From an uncultured Anaerolineae bacterium (lineage in GTDB: Bacteria > Chloroflexota > Anaerolineae > Promineifilales > Promineifilaceae): a stretch of DNA of 58,019 bases. The stretch covers positions 1 to 58,019 of the forward strand of contig CALEAD010000026.1 of NCBI GenBank assembly GCA_937943625.1. Direction: 5' to 3'. Positions 28,978 through 39,100 of this stretch are shown piece by piece. The notes beneath the pieces were generated by a model. That model ran no database searches, was not told the DNA's origin, and saw only the letters and a list, made by a program, of their open reading frames with translations. Position 1 is the first letter of the stretch; every line of letters starts with the position of its first letter. The translations under genes and the position numbers were made by a program.

Positions 28978-30483
28978 GTGGAGAAACAATTACAAGAGCT
29001 AAAGCAACGGTTGCAAGAGATCAGCACCATCAATGGGGCAACGGCCGTCCTGGGTTGGGACCAATCCACCTATATGCCTCCTGGCGGCGCGGCAGCGCGC
29101 GGGCAGCAGATGGCTGTGCTGGGACGCATTGCGCACGAAAAGTTTACGGATACGGCCGTTGGCCGGCTGCTAGACGATCTGCAACCCTACGCCGAGTCGC
29201 TCCCGTATGACCACGATGACGCTGCCCTCATTCGCGTCACGCGGCGCAATTACGAGCGCGCTACCAAAGTACCAGCAGCGCTATTGGCTACCATCTACGC
29301 CCATGGAGCCGCCACCTATCAGCAATGGACAGTCGCTCGACCAGCCAATGACTTTGCCTCAATTGCTCCGGCGCTGGAAAAAACAATAGATTACAGTCGC
29401 CAGATTGCCGACTGCTTCCCCGGCTACGATCACATTGCCGACCCTCTGATTGATTTTGCCGACCTGGGCATGAAAGCGGAATCGGTGCGCGCCCTGTTTA
29501 CCGAACTGCGCGCCGCGCTCGTCCCCATTGCCAATGCCATTACCTCGCAGGAACCTGCCGATGATAGCTGCCTGAAACAGCACTTTCCAGAAGCGCAACA
29601 ATTAGCCTTCGGCCAGGAAATCATCAAGGCATATGGCTACGACTTTCAGCGCGGGCGCCAGGATAAAACGCATCATCCCTTCATGACAAAGTTTTCCATC
29701 GGTGATGTACGGATTACCACGCGCGTAAAAGAGCATGACCTGAGCGAGGCGCTCTTCAGCACGCTGCACGAGGCAGGCCATGCCCTCTATGAGCAGGGCA
29801 TTAACCCCGCATACGAAGGCACGCCGCTCAATGGCGGCACCTCTGCGGGCGTGCATGAAAGCCAGTCGCGCCTGTGGGAAAATTTGGTGGGGCGCAGCCG
29901 CACCTTTTGGGAGCATTATTACCCCAAATTGCAGGCCACCTTTCCCGAACAGCTGTACCACGTGCCGCTAGAGACGTTCTACCGCGCTATAAACAAGGTG
30001 CAGCGCAGCCTGATCCGCACAGACGCAGACGAGGTGACGTATAACCTGCACGTGATGATTCGCTTTGACCTGGAACTGGCGCTGCTGGAAGGTAAGCTGG
30101 CGGTGAAGGATTTGCCGGCGGCCTGGCACGCGCGCTATGAGTCTGATCTGGGGCTGCGTGCCCCAGATGACCGGGATGGGGTGCTACAAGATGTGCATTG
30201 GTATAGTGGGCAAGTGGGGGGCGTCTTCCAGGGGTATACGCTGGGGAACATCATGAGCGCGCTATTTTATGCGCAGGCGCTCCAGGCACATCCCACCATT
30301 CCGGCAGAAATTGGCGCCGGGGAGTTTGGCACGTTGCATGGCTGGCTGCGGGAGAACATTTACCAGCACGGCAGCAAGTTTACGGCTAATGAGTTGGTGG
30401 AACGGGTGACGGGAGGGCCGTTGACAATTGCCCCTTATATCCAGTACCTGCGCGCCAAGTACGGCGAACTGTACCAGCTTTAA
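28978..30483 (+). CDS. M32 family carboxypeptidase
   Basis: A 501-residue zinc carboxypeptidase of the Taq type. The HExxH zinc motif is HEAGH at residues 264-268, with the downstream Glu in GVHESQSRLWENLVGRS. GWDQSTYMPPGGAAARGQQ near the N terminus and the C-terminal GYTLGNIMSALFYAQ are family signatures. It removes C-terminal residues from peptides in the cytoplasm. The start is GTG at 28978 after GAAGGAG. It could act with the neighbouring esterase and M28 peptidase in peptide use, but no operon is evident. Confidence 0.93.
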   Translation: MEKQLQELKQRLQEISTINGATAVLGWDQSTYMPPGGAAARGQQMAVLGRIAHEKFTDTAVGRLLDDLQPYAESLPYDHDDAALIRVTRRNYERATKVPAALLATIYAHGAATYQQWTVARPANDFASIAPALEKTIDYSRQIADCFPGYDHIADPLIDFADLGMKAESVRALFTELRAALVPIANAITSQEPADDSCLKQHFPEAQQLAFGQEIIKAYGYDFQRGRQDKTHHPFMTKFSIGDVRITTRVKEHDLSEALFSTLHEAGHALYEQGINPAYEGTPLNGGTSAGVHESQSRLWENLVGRSRTFWEHYYPKLQATFPEQLYHVPLETFYRAINKVQRSLIRTDADEVTYNLHVMIRFDLELALLEGKLAVKDLPAAWHARYESDLGLRAPDDRDGVLQDVHWYSGQVGGVFQGYTLGNIMSALFYAQALQAHPTIPAEIGAGEFGTLHGWLRENIYQHGSKFTANELVERVTGGPLTIAPYIQYLRAKYGELYQL

Positions 30484-30525
30484 CATTTCAAGCCAGTCAG
30501 CTCATCCGGCTAATAGGCTGACCGG

Positions 30526-31170
30526 CTAATTGAGCGAAAACAGCCCTTGCTCTTCGGCAGGCAGCAGGCGCAGTAGCCGGTTTTCCTCCTGAAAACCCTG
30601 CTGTAAGGCATTAAACAGCGCCGTCGCTTCGTCAATGAGCAAGAACGATTGTTTGACCTCCATCGGCAGTTGGATAATAGCGGCGCTGAGGTAGAGCAGG
30701 GTCAGGGGATCATCGGGCAGTTGCGCCAGGTCGAACTCTACTTTGCCCAGGCGCGCCAGGTTTTTCAGGTAATCTACCAGTTGGGGATAAAGCCGGTTGG
30801 CGGCGGCGCGCATTGTGGCCTCTTGCGGCTGGCGCAGGGGGGCGCTTTGCACAATGCCCACCAGGTAGGCGCGGTGATGGCGCAGGGAAAGGATGCGGAA
30901 GCGCTCTTCGCCAATGGTCATGATGTTCATGCGCCCCCCTTCAAGCGGCTGCATTTGCAAGATGCGCGCCGTGCAGCCAACGGGTTCTAGCTGTGGCTCT
31001 CGCCCGACACCACCTTCACGCAGCATCACGACGCCAAACGGCCGTTGCTCGCGCAGGCACAGGCCAATCATCTCCTTGTACCGCTCTTCAAAAATGTGCA
31101 GCGGCAGATACATGCCGGGGAAGAGCACCGTATTCAGCGGAAACAGGGGGAGTTCAAATGAGTCAGCCAT
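30526..31170 (-). CDS. LON peptidase N-terminal domain-containing protein
   Basis: A 214-residue protein made only of the LON substrate-binding (PUA-like) domain and a helical tail. ELPLFPLNTVLFPGMYLPLHIFEERYKEM is the domain start; GVVMLREG and GCTARILQMQPLEGGRMNIMTIGEERFRI follow. There is no ATPase or protease domain, as in the widespread stand-alone LonN proteins whose function is unclear. The ATG at 31170 fits the family start; an in-frame TTG at 31212 would add 14 unlike residues. It is convergent with the M32 gene. Confidence 0.9.
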   Translation of the reverse strand: MADSFELPLFPLNTVLFPGMYLPLHIFEERYKEMIGLCLREQRPFGVVMLREGGVGREPQLEPVGCTARILQMQPLEGGRMNIMTIGEERFRILSLRHHRAYLVGIVQSAPLRQPQEATMRAAANRLYPQLVDYLKNLARLGKVEFDLAQLPDDPLTLLYLSAAIIQLPMEVKQSFLLIDEATALFNALQQGFQEENRLLRLLPAEEQGLFSLN

Positions 31171-31349
31171 AGCAGTTAAACCTTGTGCATTATTTGTGCG
31201 GTTTCTTTGCAATGCCTCTATATCGCTTATTATACTTCACTCCCCTGCGAACCCGGAAGTTAGAAGGCAAAAAATAAGAGATTAGAAACCGCACGATCTC
31301 TAATCTCTCATCTGTTATCTTCCGTCATCCTCTATCAGGGAGACAATTT

Positions 31350-32960
31350 CTAAGCCAGCTTTGGCCCGGCGGCGATGATTTCTGGCGTTACACCAGCCTC
31401 GAACTGCTTAAAGTTAGCGATGAACATGCCCACCAGCTTGCGCGCCTGTGCGTCGTAGGCCTCTTTGTCTGCCCAGGTGTCACGCGGGTTCAGCACTTCG
31501 TCGGGCACGCCTTCCACGTGGATGGGAATTTGCAGACCAAAGAAGGGTTCTGTGACCATTGGTGCATCTTGCAGACTGCCATTGAGTACGGCTGTTACCA
31601 TCTGGCGCGTGTAGGCCAACTTCATGCGGCTGCCCACGCCATAGGGGCCGCCCGTCCAACCGGTGTTTACCAACCACACATTTACCTTGTGCTGCTCAAT
31701 CTTCTCACCCAGCAGTTTAGCATAGACGCCAGGATGCAACGGCATAAAGGGGGCGCCAAAGCAGGTGCTAAAGTTCGGCTGCGGCTCATTCACGCCGCGC
31801 TCTGTGCCCGCCACCTTGGCCGTATAGCCGCTGAGGAAATGATACATGGCCTGCGCATTGGTTAGCTTGCTGATGGGAGGCAGCACGCCAAAGGCATCGG
31901 CCGTTAGGAACAGCACATTCTTAGGATGCCCGCCAATGCCAGTCGGATCGGCGTTGGCGATGTGCGTAATGGGATAGCTGGCGCGTGTGTTTTGCGTGCG
32001 CGAGTCGTCATTGAGGTCAATGTAGCGCGTTTCGCTGTCATAGATCACGTTTTCCAGAATCGTACCAAAGCGCCGCGTCGTTGCGTAAATCTCTGGCTCA
32101 CCTTGTGGGTCCAGACGAATCACCTTGGCATAGCAGCCCCCCTCAAAATTGAACACGCCGTCATCGCTCCAACCGTGCTCGTCGTCGCCAATTAGCGTGC
32201 GGTTGGGGTCATTGCTCAGGGTAGTCTTGCCTGTGCCGCTAAGGCCAAAGAAGAGCGCCACGTCATCCTTGTCTTTACCATAGTTGGCGCTACAGTGCAT
32301 ACTCATCACGCCCCGCTTGGGCAGGTAATAGTTCATGGCGGTGAAGATGCTCTTCTTAATTTCGCCGGCATACTCGCTGCCGCCAATCAACACCAGCCGC
32401 TTGCTGAAATCTACCAGGATAAAGGTCTGGCTGTTCGTGCCGTCGAAGGCAGGTTCGGCGTGAAAGCGGGGCATATCAATGACGGTAAATTCTGGCACGT
32501 GATGCGCCAGCTTGTAGGGATCGCGCTCACGCACGAACATGTTGCGCGCAAACATGCTGTGCCAGGCATACTCGGTAATGATGCGCACGGGCATGCGGTA
32601 GCGCTCGTCTGTGCCTACGTAGCCATCAAAGACGAAGATGTCGCGGTTTTGCGTGTACGCAATCAGGCGGCGCATCAGGCTATCGAATTTGTCTTGCGCA
32701 ATCGGGCGGTTGACCTTCCCCCACCAGATGTCTTGTTCGCTGGTTGGCTCTTTAACGGTAAATTTGTCGTTGGGGGAACGGCCGGTATGGTCACCGGTGC
32801 TGACGCAAATAGGGCCAAGGTGGACAATGGCGCCTTCACGGCGGCGGATGATCTGCTCGTAGAGCATGGGGGTGCTGAGGTTCCAGTAGACGGTGTTGGG
32901 GTTTTTGATGCCGTGATTTTCAACGCCATACTTGCTGATGTATGGACCAAAGTTTTGCAT
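31350..32960 (-). CDS. pckA: Phosphoenolpyruvate carboxykinase (ATP)
   Basis: A 536-residue gluconeogenic enzyme converting oxaloacetate and ATP to phosphoenolpyruvate. Key segments: TGRSPNDKF (phosphate-binding), YAGEIKKS, the kinase loop GLSGTGKTTLS (residues 239-249), IGDDEHGW and FEGGCYAK, and LNTGWTGG-like VNTGWTGGPYGVGSRMKL near the C terminus. The ATG at 32960 has AAGGAG at ideal spacing. It faces a CrtI-like gene across a 331-bp region with paired operators. Its presence indicates growth on organic acids or amino acids through the TCA cycle. Confidence 0.96.
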   Translation of the reverse strand: MQNFGPYISKYGVENHGIKNPNTVYWNLSTPMLYEQIIRRREGAIVHLGPICVSTGDHTGRSPNDKFTVKEPTSEQDIWWGKVNRPIAQDKFDSLMRRLIAYTQNRDIFVFDGYVGTDERYRMPVRIITEYAWHSMFARNMFVRERDPYKLAHHVPEFTVIDMPRFHAEPAFDGTNSQTFILVDFSKRLVLIGGSEYAGEIKKSIFTAMNYYLPKRGVMSMHCSANYGKDKDDVALFFGLSGTGKTTLSNDPNRTLIGDDEHGWSDDGVFNFEGGCYAKVIRLDPQGEPEIYATTRRFGTILENVIYDSETRYIDLNDDSRTQNTRASYPITHIANADPTGIGGHPKNVLFLTADAFGVLPPISKLTNAQAMYHFLSGYTAKVAGTERGVNEPQPNFSTCFGAPFMPLHPGVYAKLLGEKIEQHKVNVWLVNTGWTGGPYGVGSRMKLAYTRQMVTAVLNGSLQDAPMVTEPFFGLQIPIHVEGVPDEVLNPRDTWADKEAYDAQARKLVGMFIANFKQFEAGVTPEIIAAGPKLA

Positions 32961-33291
32961 AGGTCACTCCTTGTTGTTAAGTGGGTCATAGATTGGGTGA
33001 ATGAAATGGCAGCTTTTGTCTGCCCTGCTGAGACAGCACGTGCAAAAAAGCACAACCGTAGTTTACGCCTGCCAGGGCACAATGGCAACTGAGTAACGGC
33101 CGTTAATCGGGTGACAACTGTCATGGAGAAGGCAACATGTGAGCAACTGTTGCCCTTTGCCTGACATTTGTCACTGGCAACGGCCGTTTTGCTTCTGGCA
33201 CAATCGGCAAAGAATGGGCCAAAGCCAGAACGAGACGAGGCGCATACAACTCTACCTGTAACTCTTGCTCTCGCTTTGCAAGGATAAACAA
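32961..33291. other. Divergent regulatory region between pckA and the CrtI-like gene
   Basis: About 330 bp with no gene. It contains the two TGACA-N2-TGTCA dyads, between them the hairpin GGCAACA/TGTTGCC (33131-33154), and two ACGGCCGT sites. AAGGATAAACAA lies before the ATG at 33292. Confidence 0.6.
33112..33173. promoter_or_regulatory. Paired operators TGACA-N2-TGTCA, 50 bp apart
   Basis: TGACAACTGTCA (33112-33123) and TGACATTTGTCA (33162-33173) are perfect 5-2-5 dyads with centres exactly 50 bp apart, close to five helical turns. They are placed to control one or both divergent genes. The cognate regulator is not identified. Confidence 0.55.
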
Positions 33292-34800
33292 ATGACCAAT
33301 AAAAAACTCATTATTATTGGCGCGGGGGTGGCGGGCCTGGCGGCCGGCTGCTATGCGCAGATGAACGGTTTCGACAGCGAAATTTTCGAGCTGCACGACC
33401 TGCCCGGCGGGTTATGCACAGCCTGGGAACGCAAGGGGTACACCTTCGACGGCTGCCTCCATTACCTCTTTGGTTCTGGCGCGGGACAACCGTTTAATCA
33501 GGTATGGCAGGAATTGGGGGCAGTGCAGCAACGGCCGTTTGTCAACCATCCAGAATTTATGCGTGTCAGCGACAGGGAACGCACCTTCATTGCCTACGCC
33601 AACCCCGACGAGCTGGAAGAACACCTGCTGGCGCTTTCTCCGGCCGATGCCAGCTTGAGCCGCGCCTTTTGCGATGGCATTCGTCAGTTTATGCAGTTTG
33701 ACATGGCGATGCTGCAAGAGAAACCGCGCAGCCTGCTCACGCCCAGTGAATGGGGACAGTTCGGCCTGAAGGTGATGCCCTTTGCCATGCCCCTGGCGCG
33801 CTGGGGACGACTGACAGCCGCCGAGTTTGGCGCCCGGTTTAGCGACCCGCTGCTGCGCCGCGCTTTTGGCAAAATTTTTGGCTGGCACGATATTCCCCTG
33901 ATGGTAGGCATGTCGCTGCTGGCCTACATGCACAGGCAAAACGCCGGTTTTCCCGTGGGCGGGTCGCTGGCGTTTGCGCGCGCCATTGCGCAACGCTATT
34001 TACAGCTTGGCGGCCAGATTCATTACAAAGCCCAGGTGGAAAAGATTCTGGTAGAAAGCAACCGGGCAACGGCCGTGCGCCTGTACAATGACGAGATTCA
34101 CGCCGCTGATTACATCATTTCCGCAGCCGACGGGTATGGCACGATTTTTCACCTGCTGGGCGGCCAGTTTGTCAACAACGAGCTGAGGCGCATGTACGAC
34201 GGCCGTTATCGCATCCATTCCCAGGTACAGGTTAGCCTGGGTGTCAACCGCGACCTCAGCGGCACGCCCCATTCTGTGACCTACCTGCTAGACAAACCCT
34301 TACTTATTGCTGGCGAAGAGCGCGATCACCTGTGGGTGAAGCATTACAACTTTGACCCCACGCTGGCCCCGGCCGGCAAATCCTGCCTGATTGTGATGCT
34401 GGAAAGTAATCAACCATACTGGCAGCGCATTTACGGCCGTCGGCTCTACGACACCGAGCAGTTACAGGTCGCCGACATTTTGCTTGAATTCCTGGAAGGC
34501 ATCTACCCCGGCCTGAAGCAGCAAATAGAGGTCAAAGACGTGGCCACACCCCTTAGCTACGAGCGGTACACCGGCAACTGGATGGGGTCTACCTGCGGCT
34601 GGCTGCTGACGCCGCAGACAATGATAAAGATGATCCAGGGTATGGAAAAACAGCTACCCGGCCTGGCGAATTTGTACCTGTGCGGGCAGTGGGTGGAGCC
34701 GGGGGGCAGCGTACCGGTGGTGGCCATGTCCGGGCGCAACGCCGTTCAGCTTATTTGCGCGGCAGAGAAACGGCCGTTTACCACCTCCCTACCCGCTTGA
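33292..34800 (+). CDS. FAD-dependent oxidoreductase, phytoene desaturase/isomerase-like (CrtI/COG1233)
   Basis: A 502-residue flavoprotein. The N-terminal KLIIIGAGVAGLAAGCYAQMNG is the dinucleotide-binding fold with GxGxxG, followed by FELHDLPGGLCTAWERKGYTFDGCLHYL, typical of CrtI/CrtISO-like enzymes. The C-terminal LYLCGQWVEPGGSVPVVAMSGRNA is the second FAD motif. No carotenoid synthesis genes (crtB, crtE) are near, so the substrate could be a carotenoid or another polyene/lipid. The ATG at 33292 follows AAGGATAAACAA. Confidence 0.88.
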   Translation: MTNKKLIIIGAGVAGLAAGCYAQMNGFDSEIFELHDLPGGLCTAWERKGYTFDGCLHYLFGSGAGQPFNQVWQELGAVQQRPFVNHPEFMRVSDRERTFIAYANPDELEEHLLALSPADASLSRAFCDGIRQFMQFDMAMLQEKPRSLLTPSEWGQFGLKVMPFAMPLARWGRLTAAEFGARFSDPLLRRAFGKIFGWHDIPLMVGMSLLAYMHRQNAGFPVGGSLAFARAIAQRYLQLGGQIHYKAQVEKILVESNRATAVRLYNDEIHAADYIISAADGYGTIFHLLGGQFVNNELRRMYDGRYRIHSQVQVSLGVNRDLSGTPHSVTYLLDKPLLIAGEERDHLWVKHYNFDPTLAPAGKSCLIVMLESNQPYWQRIYGRRLYDTEQLQVADILLEFLEGIYPGLKQQIEVKDVATPLSYERYTGNWMGSTCGWLLTPQTMIKMIQGMEKQLPGLANLYLCGQWVEPGGSVPVVAMSGRNAVQLICAAEKRPFTTSLPA

Positions 34801-34844
34801 TAGAAATTGGAGAATGGAGGCTGATAATCTCTGCTCTCCTTCGA

Positions 34845-34925
34845 AAATGACCACCAACGGCCGACCGCCTATCACTGACAAAATTGCAGTCGGCAGTTGG
34901 TAGTCGGCGGTCAAATTGTAAAGAT
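34845..34925. repeat. GTCGGC hairpin repeat with TATCACTGACAAAATTGC core
   Basis: GACCACCAACGGCCGACCGCC pairs with GGTAGTCGGCGGTC across the core CCTATCACTGACAAAATTGC. It sits between two convergent genes. Close relatives are at 4742, 39980 and 44268. Confidence 0.75.
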
Positions 34926-34948
34926 CGCTTGCACCATGCCACAAAACC

Positions 34949-37066
34949 TTATCCCACCCGCGCGCGTGCATCTACGGCAAAGGCTCCCTGCCCCTGTTCG
35001 AGCACGCGCAGAGGGTTAATCTCAATCTCCTGAAGCTGCGGGAAATCGGCCGCCAGTTGTCCCAGGCGCAAAATCGCCTCTATTACCGCTTCGCGGTCTG
35101 CCGCAGGAATGTTGCGGAACCCTTTCAGTTTGCGCCCGGCCCAGGTGCGCGCCAGCATCTCTTCCGCCTCGGCGCGGGCAAGCGGGGCCAGGCAAAAGTC
35201 CACATCCTTCAGCCCTTCGACCTCCACGCCGCCAGAACCAAACATCACCAGGGGACCAAATTGCGGGTCTTGCACTGCGCCAATGATCACCTCTTGCCCC
35301 TGAGGGATCATGCGCTGTACGTAAATGCCTTCGATGCGCGCCTGGGGGACGGCTGTTTCCATCTGGGTCATTATCGCCACAAACGCCTGCTGCACCTGCG
35401 CGCCGTTGAACAGGTTCAGGCGCACGCCACCCACATCGCTTTTGTGCGGAATATCGGCCGAGGCAACCTTGAGCGCCACGGGGTAGCCCATGCCATCTGC
35501 CAGTTCAGCCGCGGCAACGGCCGTTTGCGCCAGGGCAATGGGTGGTGTGGGAATGCCATACGCCGCTAACAGCTCATTCACCACCTCTGAGGGTAAGAAG
35601 CCCGGCGCCAGGCCACGCACGCGCAACAGCGTGGCTTGCGCTGTACTGGGGTGCACATTCACCGGACGCTGCGGTTTTTCTGGGATGGCTGCCAGGTATT
35701 GCGCCCGCTGCCACAACACCGCCAGCGCCGCCGCCGCCCGTTCGGGAAAGCGGTACTCTACCACGCGCGCGGCGCGAAAATATTCCACCGCCTCCTGGAT
35801 CATGCGCTCGCCCAAGACGGCCGCCAGCACCGGCTTCCTGGCCGCATAAATGGTGGGAATAATGGCACGCGCCACACCGCCAGCGGTATAGAGCGGTGGC
35901 GGCGGAAAAATGACGATCACGCTATCCACCTGCTCATCATCCAGCAGCAGGCGCAGGGCGCGGTTAAACTCTTGCGGCGAAGCGCCCGCCAGCATGTCTA
36001 CCGGATTGTTGACGGCGGCGGCCGCAGGCAAAAATTCTGCCAGTCTGGCAATGGTTTGCGGTTGCAGCTCTGCCAGCTTCAGGCCGTGCGACTCCAGCGC
36101 GTCAGCGGCCGTTACGGCCGGGCCGCCAGCGTTGGTCAAAATCGCCACATTGGGACCTTTGGGCAGGGGACACCAGGCCAGGGTGCGCGCCCAGTCAAAC
36201 AACTCTTCGCTGGTTTCGGCGCGCACAACGCCAGCGCGGCGAAAGGCAGCGCCAAAGGCAGACTCTGACCCGGCGAGCGCGCCCGTGTGCGAGGCGACAG
36301 CCCTTTGCCCGCTGGCGAAGCGCCCTACCTTTAACGCCAGCACCGGCTTTTCACGGGCAACGGCCGTTGCCGCGCGCACAAAACGCCGCCCATCGCTCAC
36401 CCCTTCCAGGTAAAGCGTAATCACCCGCGTATGCGGGTCGGCCGCCACCGAAACCAGCACGTCCGTTTCACGCACATCTAGCTGATTGCCCAGGCTGACC
36501 AGGCGCGAAAGGCCAAATCCCTGCCCGCGCGCCCAGTCAATTACCGCGGCACAAATCGCCCCAGAGTGGGAGATAAAGGCCACGTCGCCAGGAGGCGGGC
36601 CAGGTGGTGGCAAAAAAGTCGTATCCAGCGGCAAATGGGTGTCTAACAGGCCAATACAGTTAGGGCCAATCAGACGCATGCCGTAATGCCCCGCCACATG
36701 CAAACACGCATCCTCCAGCGCTGCACCTGCCGGTCCTGTTTCGCGAAAGCCACCAGAGGCAATGATGACCGAGAGAATGCCGCGCTCGCCGCATTCGGCC
36801 AGCACCCCAGGAACCTGCGGCGCAGGGACGAGAACAACGGCCAGGTCTACGGGGTCGGGCACATGTACGATACCAGGATAAACAGGCCGCTCAAACAGCA
36901 CACCCCCGTTGGGGTTGACAAAGTGAATAGCGCCACTATAGCCGCTCTGCAACAGATTGCGCGCCAGGCCAAAGCCTAGCTTAGTAGGGTTTTGCGAAAC
37001 GCCAATGATGGCGACTCCTTGCGGTTTGAAAAAGGGAAATAGGGAGGGTTCAATTTGGAGTGTCAT
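34949..37066 (-). CDS. ADP-forming acyl-CoA synthetase (acetate-CoA ligase family, single-chain)
   Basis: A 705-residue NDP-forming enzyme making ATP or ADP from an acyl-CoA, or a related protein acetyltransferase without its GNAT domain. Order: CoA-binding domain (1-130; GVAIIGVSQNPTKLGFGLARNLL), succinyl-CoA-synthetase-like domains (150-450; the phospho-His is in VASHTGALAGS), then ATP-grasp (480-705; LADGMGYPVALKVASADIPHKSDVGGVRLNL). All parts are present in one chain, as in archaeal and Chloroflexota Acd fusions. The start at 37066 lacks a strong ribosome site. Confidence 0.9.
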   Translation of the reverse strand: MTLQIEPSLFPFFKPQGVAIIGVSQNPTKLGFGLARNLLQSGYSGAIHFVNPNGGVLFERPVYPGIVHVPDPVDLAVVLVPAPQVPGVLAECGERGILSVIIASGGFRETGPAGAALEDACLHVAGHYGMRLIGPNCIGLLDTHLPLDTTFLPPPGPPPGDVAFISHSGAICAAVIDWARGQGFGLSRLVSLGNQLDVRETDVLVSVAADPHTRVITLYLEGVSDGRRFVRAATAVAREKPVLALKVGRFASGQRAVASHTGALAGSESAFGAAFRRAGVVRAETSEELFDWARTLAWCPLPKGPNVAILTNAGGPAVTAADALESHGLKLAELQPQTIARLAEFLPAAAAVNNPVDMLAGASPQEFNRALRLLLDDEQVDSVIVIFPPPPLYTAGGVARAIIPTIYAARKPVLAAVLGERMIQEAVEYFRAARVVEYRFPERAAAALAVLWQRAQYLAAIPEKPQRPVNVHPSTAQATLLRVRGLAPGFLPSEVVNELLAAYGIPTPPIALAQTAVAAAELADGMGYPVALKVASADIPHKSDVGGVRLNLFNGAQVQQAFVAIMTQMETAVPQARIEGIYVQRMIPQGQEVIIGAVQDPQFGPLVMFGSGGVEVEGLKDVDFCLAPLARAEAEEMLARTWAGRKLKGFRNIPAADREAVIEAILRLGQLAADFPQLQEIEINPLRVLEQGQGAFAVDARARVG

Positions 37067-37142
37067 GCCGCTTAGTTTACAGCAAATGAGCATCTCTCGT
37101 CTATACTCATCTTTGCCCCGTGCCTGGCACTTTGGGGTAATT

Positions 37143-38543
37143 TTATTGTCTAACTAACGGCAGCCATGCCTGCCAGATTTGCCGCAACGGCCATGGCTCC
37201 GCTGCCTGACCAATCACCTCGATCTCGTTCAAAGCGGCCACCTGGCTCCAATACCAGCGACCGCTGGTGTTGTTTATCGTCAGCCGCAGCCGGTCAATCA
37301 CCAGGGACGTGGCCAGCTCGATGAGCGTTCCCCCATCACTCCGCGGGTTGATGCGCCCCACGGACACAGTGTGCACCAGGGCGCCATCGCGATAAAGCTC
37401 CAGCGTCGCTGACTCCACAAAATAGGGGCCATACTGCTCTGGTGAGCCAAACCCGCCCCAATCACCGCTACCGCAGTAGCTGCCGCTGGCGCAGTTGCTG
37501 CTGTAGGAAGGCGGCCCAACCAGCCGGATTTGCCGCACCCGCTGATTGGCCGGCCAGGGCAACGCCACCCATTCGCCACTGGATTAGCCATTTTCTGATT
37601 TCCATCCCGTGGTTGCGTCCTGGTAGCCAGTTTGGTACGGTTCAGTCAGCCGGGGTGCCCGATCCGGGCCATGGGCCGGAGCCGGAATCCAGCCTCGCCG
37701 GTCGTTGATTTGGCCGGGCACAAAGGTTTCATACGCCGTCTGATGGTAAGAGCTGGCGCTGGCCACCGCATAAGGAGCAACGTTTTGCCAGCCTTCCTGC
37801 GCCAGTTCCAAGACGTCATCCAGGGAGCCGCTGACATGGCCCATATGGCAGCCGGTGCAGGTAACAGCCTCGCCAGGACGAGACCAGGAACTGCCCTGGG
37901 CAATGCTGGCATATCCCCGGTTCCAGTCGCGCACTAAACGGCCGTTTTCATCTCGCAACACAATGAACCCCATCACGTCCGCAGGCACCGTCATCGTAAA
38001 TGCGCCTGCCGGCGTAACCGGCACGGTGTCCCACAACACCGCCCGCAGCTCGTTATCCTGGCGGAAATCATCACAGGGTTGAGGATAGGCGGGCGGGTAA
38101 CAAAAAGCGCCGGTAAACTGGTTGGTGTCGAGCCACAACTCGGCCCATGCCACGCTGCCGGGGGGCGGCGAATTGTTGGTGAAGGGGGTCAACAGCGAAG
38201 GATTGGCGTAGACGTTGGGGTTATGAATGACCGACGTGGCAATGTCCCCCAGGCCGCGCTGGCTGAAGGCATATTCCGGCAGCGCATTGGGCACGTTCCA
38301 CTGCGCCGGGTCGTCGGCAGCCACATCGGTGAACTGGTCAGGCGGGGACAACCAGCCGGTGCGCGGCGCAATCGGTTTGGCATCCCTGGCATCGGCCGTG
38401 CCCAATCCCAGGCCGGTCAGGTTCAGCGGCAGGACGGTTTTGCCTCTGCCGTCGGCATTCATCACGACCAGGCGGAGGTGTACAAACCCACCCATCCAGA
38501 GTTGGGGCGTCCTCTCGCCATCAAAATCCTGCACCCCTTTCAC
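37143..38543 (-). pseudogene. Secreted haem-motif protein with in-frame stop, 5' end lost
   Basis: Two reading segments in the same frame, 38543-37587 and 37583-37143, are split by one TAA at 37584-37586. The first carries CTGCHMGH (a CxxCH haem site) after SWSRPGEAV; the second is a discoidin/F5-8C-like strand region (VALPWPANQRVRQIRLVGPP) ending in WLPLVRQ, a tail seen on secreted proteins of this group. Sequence across the stop is continuous in character, so this is a nonsense mutation, not a frameshift. The first ~25 codons lie antisense to a kinase remnant, so the true N terminus is gone. Readthrough of UAA is unlikely. Confidence 0.75.
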
Positions 38544-38677
38544 ACAGACATTGATGGCTTCGTCGAACGCTTCCGCAGGTAGCCGAAGCGCTGCACGCCG
38601 CCCACGAAAAGGGCATCATCCATCGCGCCGACATCTATGCCCTGGGCGGCCTGCTGTATCAACTGCTTACCGGACGA
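38472..38677 (+). pseudogene. Shattered Ser/Thr protein kinase remnant
   Basis: Three pieces of a Hanks-type kinase survive in order: AEVYKPTHPELGRPLAIKILHP...GFVERFRR (glycine-loop end and the VAIK Lys, 38472-38579, then a stop), VAEALHAAHEKGIIHR (catalytic-loop start, from 38579 in another frame) and ADIYALGGLLYQLLTGRLPY (helix F, continuing past 38678). The segments in between, including the HRDxKPxN completion, DFG and APE motifs, are deleted. It cannot be functional. Confidence 0.8.
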
Positions 38678-39100
38678 TTGCCGTATGAAGATGAGAATCC
38701 CATCTCGTTCTCACGCCCCGAAACCCCGGCTGCACCCGTAGACAACCTCTCCGTGCGCATCAGCCACATCACCTATAACCCACCCGGAGATGATTCCGTG
38801 GGAGAATTCGTACGCATTATCAACAACGGCGCCACGGCGGTGAACATGAGCGGTTGGACGCTGCAAGACGACGCCCGTACGCCTCACGTCTATATCTTCC
38901 CCCACTTTACCCTGGCCCCTGGGGCCATTGTGCAGATGTGGACCGGGGCTGGCCAAGATGACGAGGCAAACCTTTATTGGGCTTTTGGGTTTGCCATTTG
39001 GAACAACGATGGGGATGTGGCTCCGCTGTTCACAAACAGCGGAGAGATGGTGTTCCAGTGCGCCTATACTGGCGGAGCCATCTCTTACGACTGCCCTTGA
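38678..39100 (+). pseudogene. Lamin-tail domain ORF joined to the kinase remnant
   Basis: A 140-residue open frame. The first ~8 residues belong to the kinase remnant (PYEDENP); from VRISHITYNPPGDDSVGEFVRIINNG onward it is a complete-looking lamin-tail (LTD) fold ending GEMVFQCAYTGG. LTD domains occur in exported proteins that bind DNA or surfaces. No credible start or signal peptide is present, and the 3' end overlaps the thioredoxin remnant on the other strand. Probably a stranded domain from a larger lost gene. Confidence 0.6.

Noticed and set aside
37584..37586. In-frame TAA in the haem-motif protein as recoding
   Set aside because: UAA is not a known recoding codon in such bacteria and the gene also lacks its true 5' end, so a nonsense mutation is the better reading.
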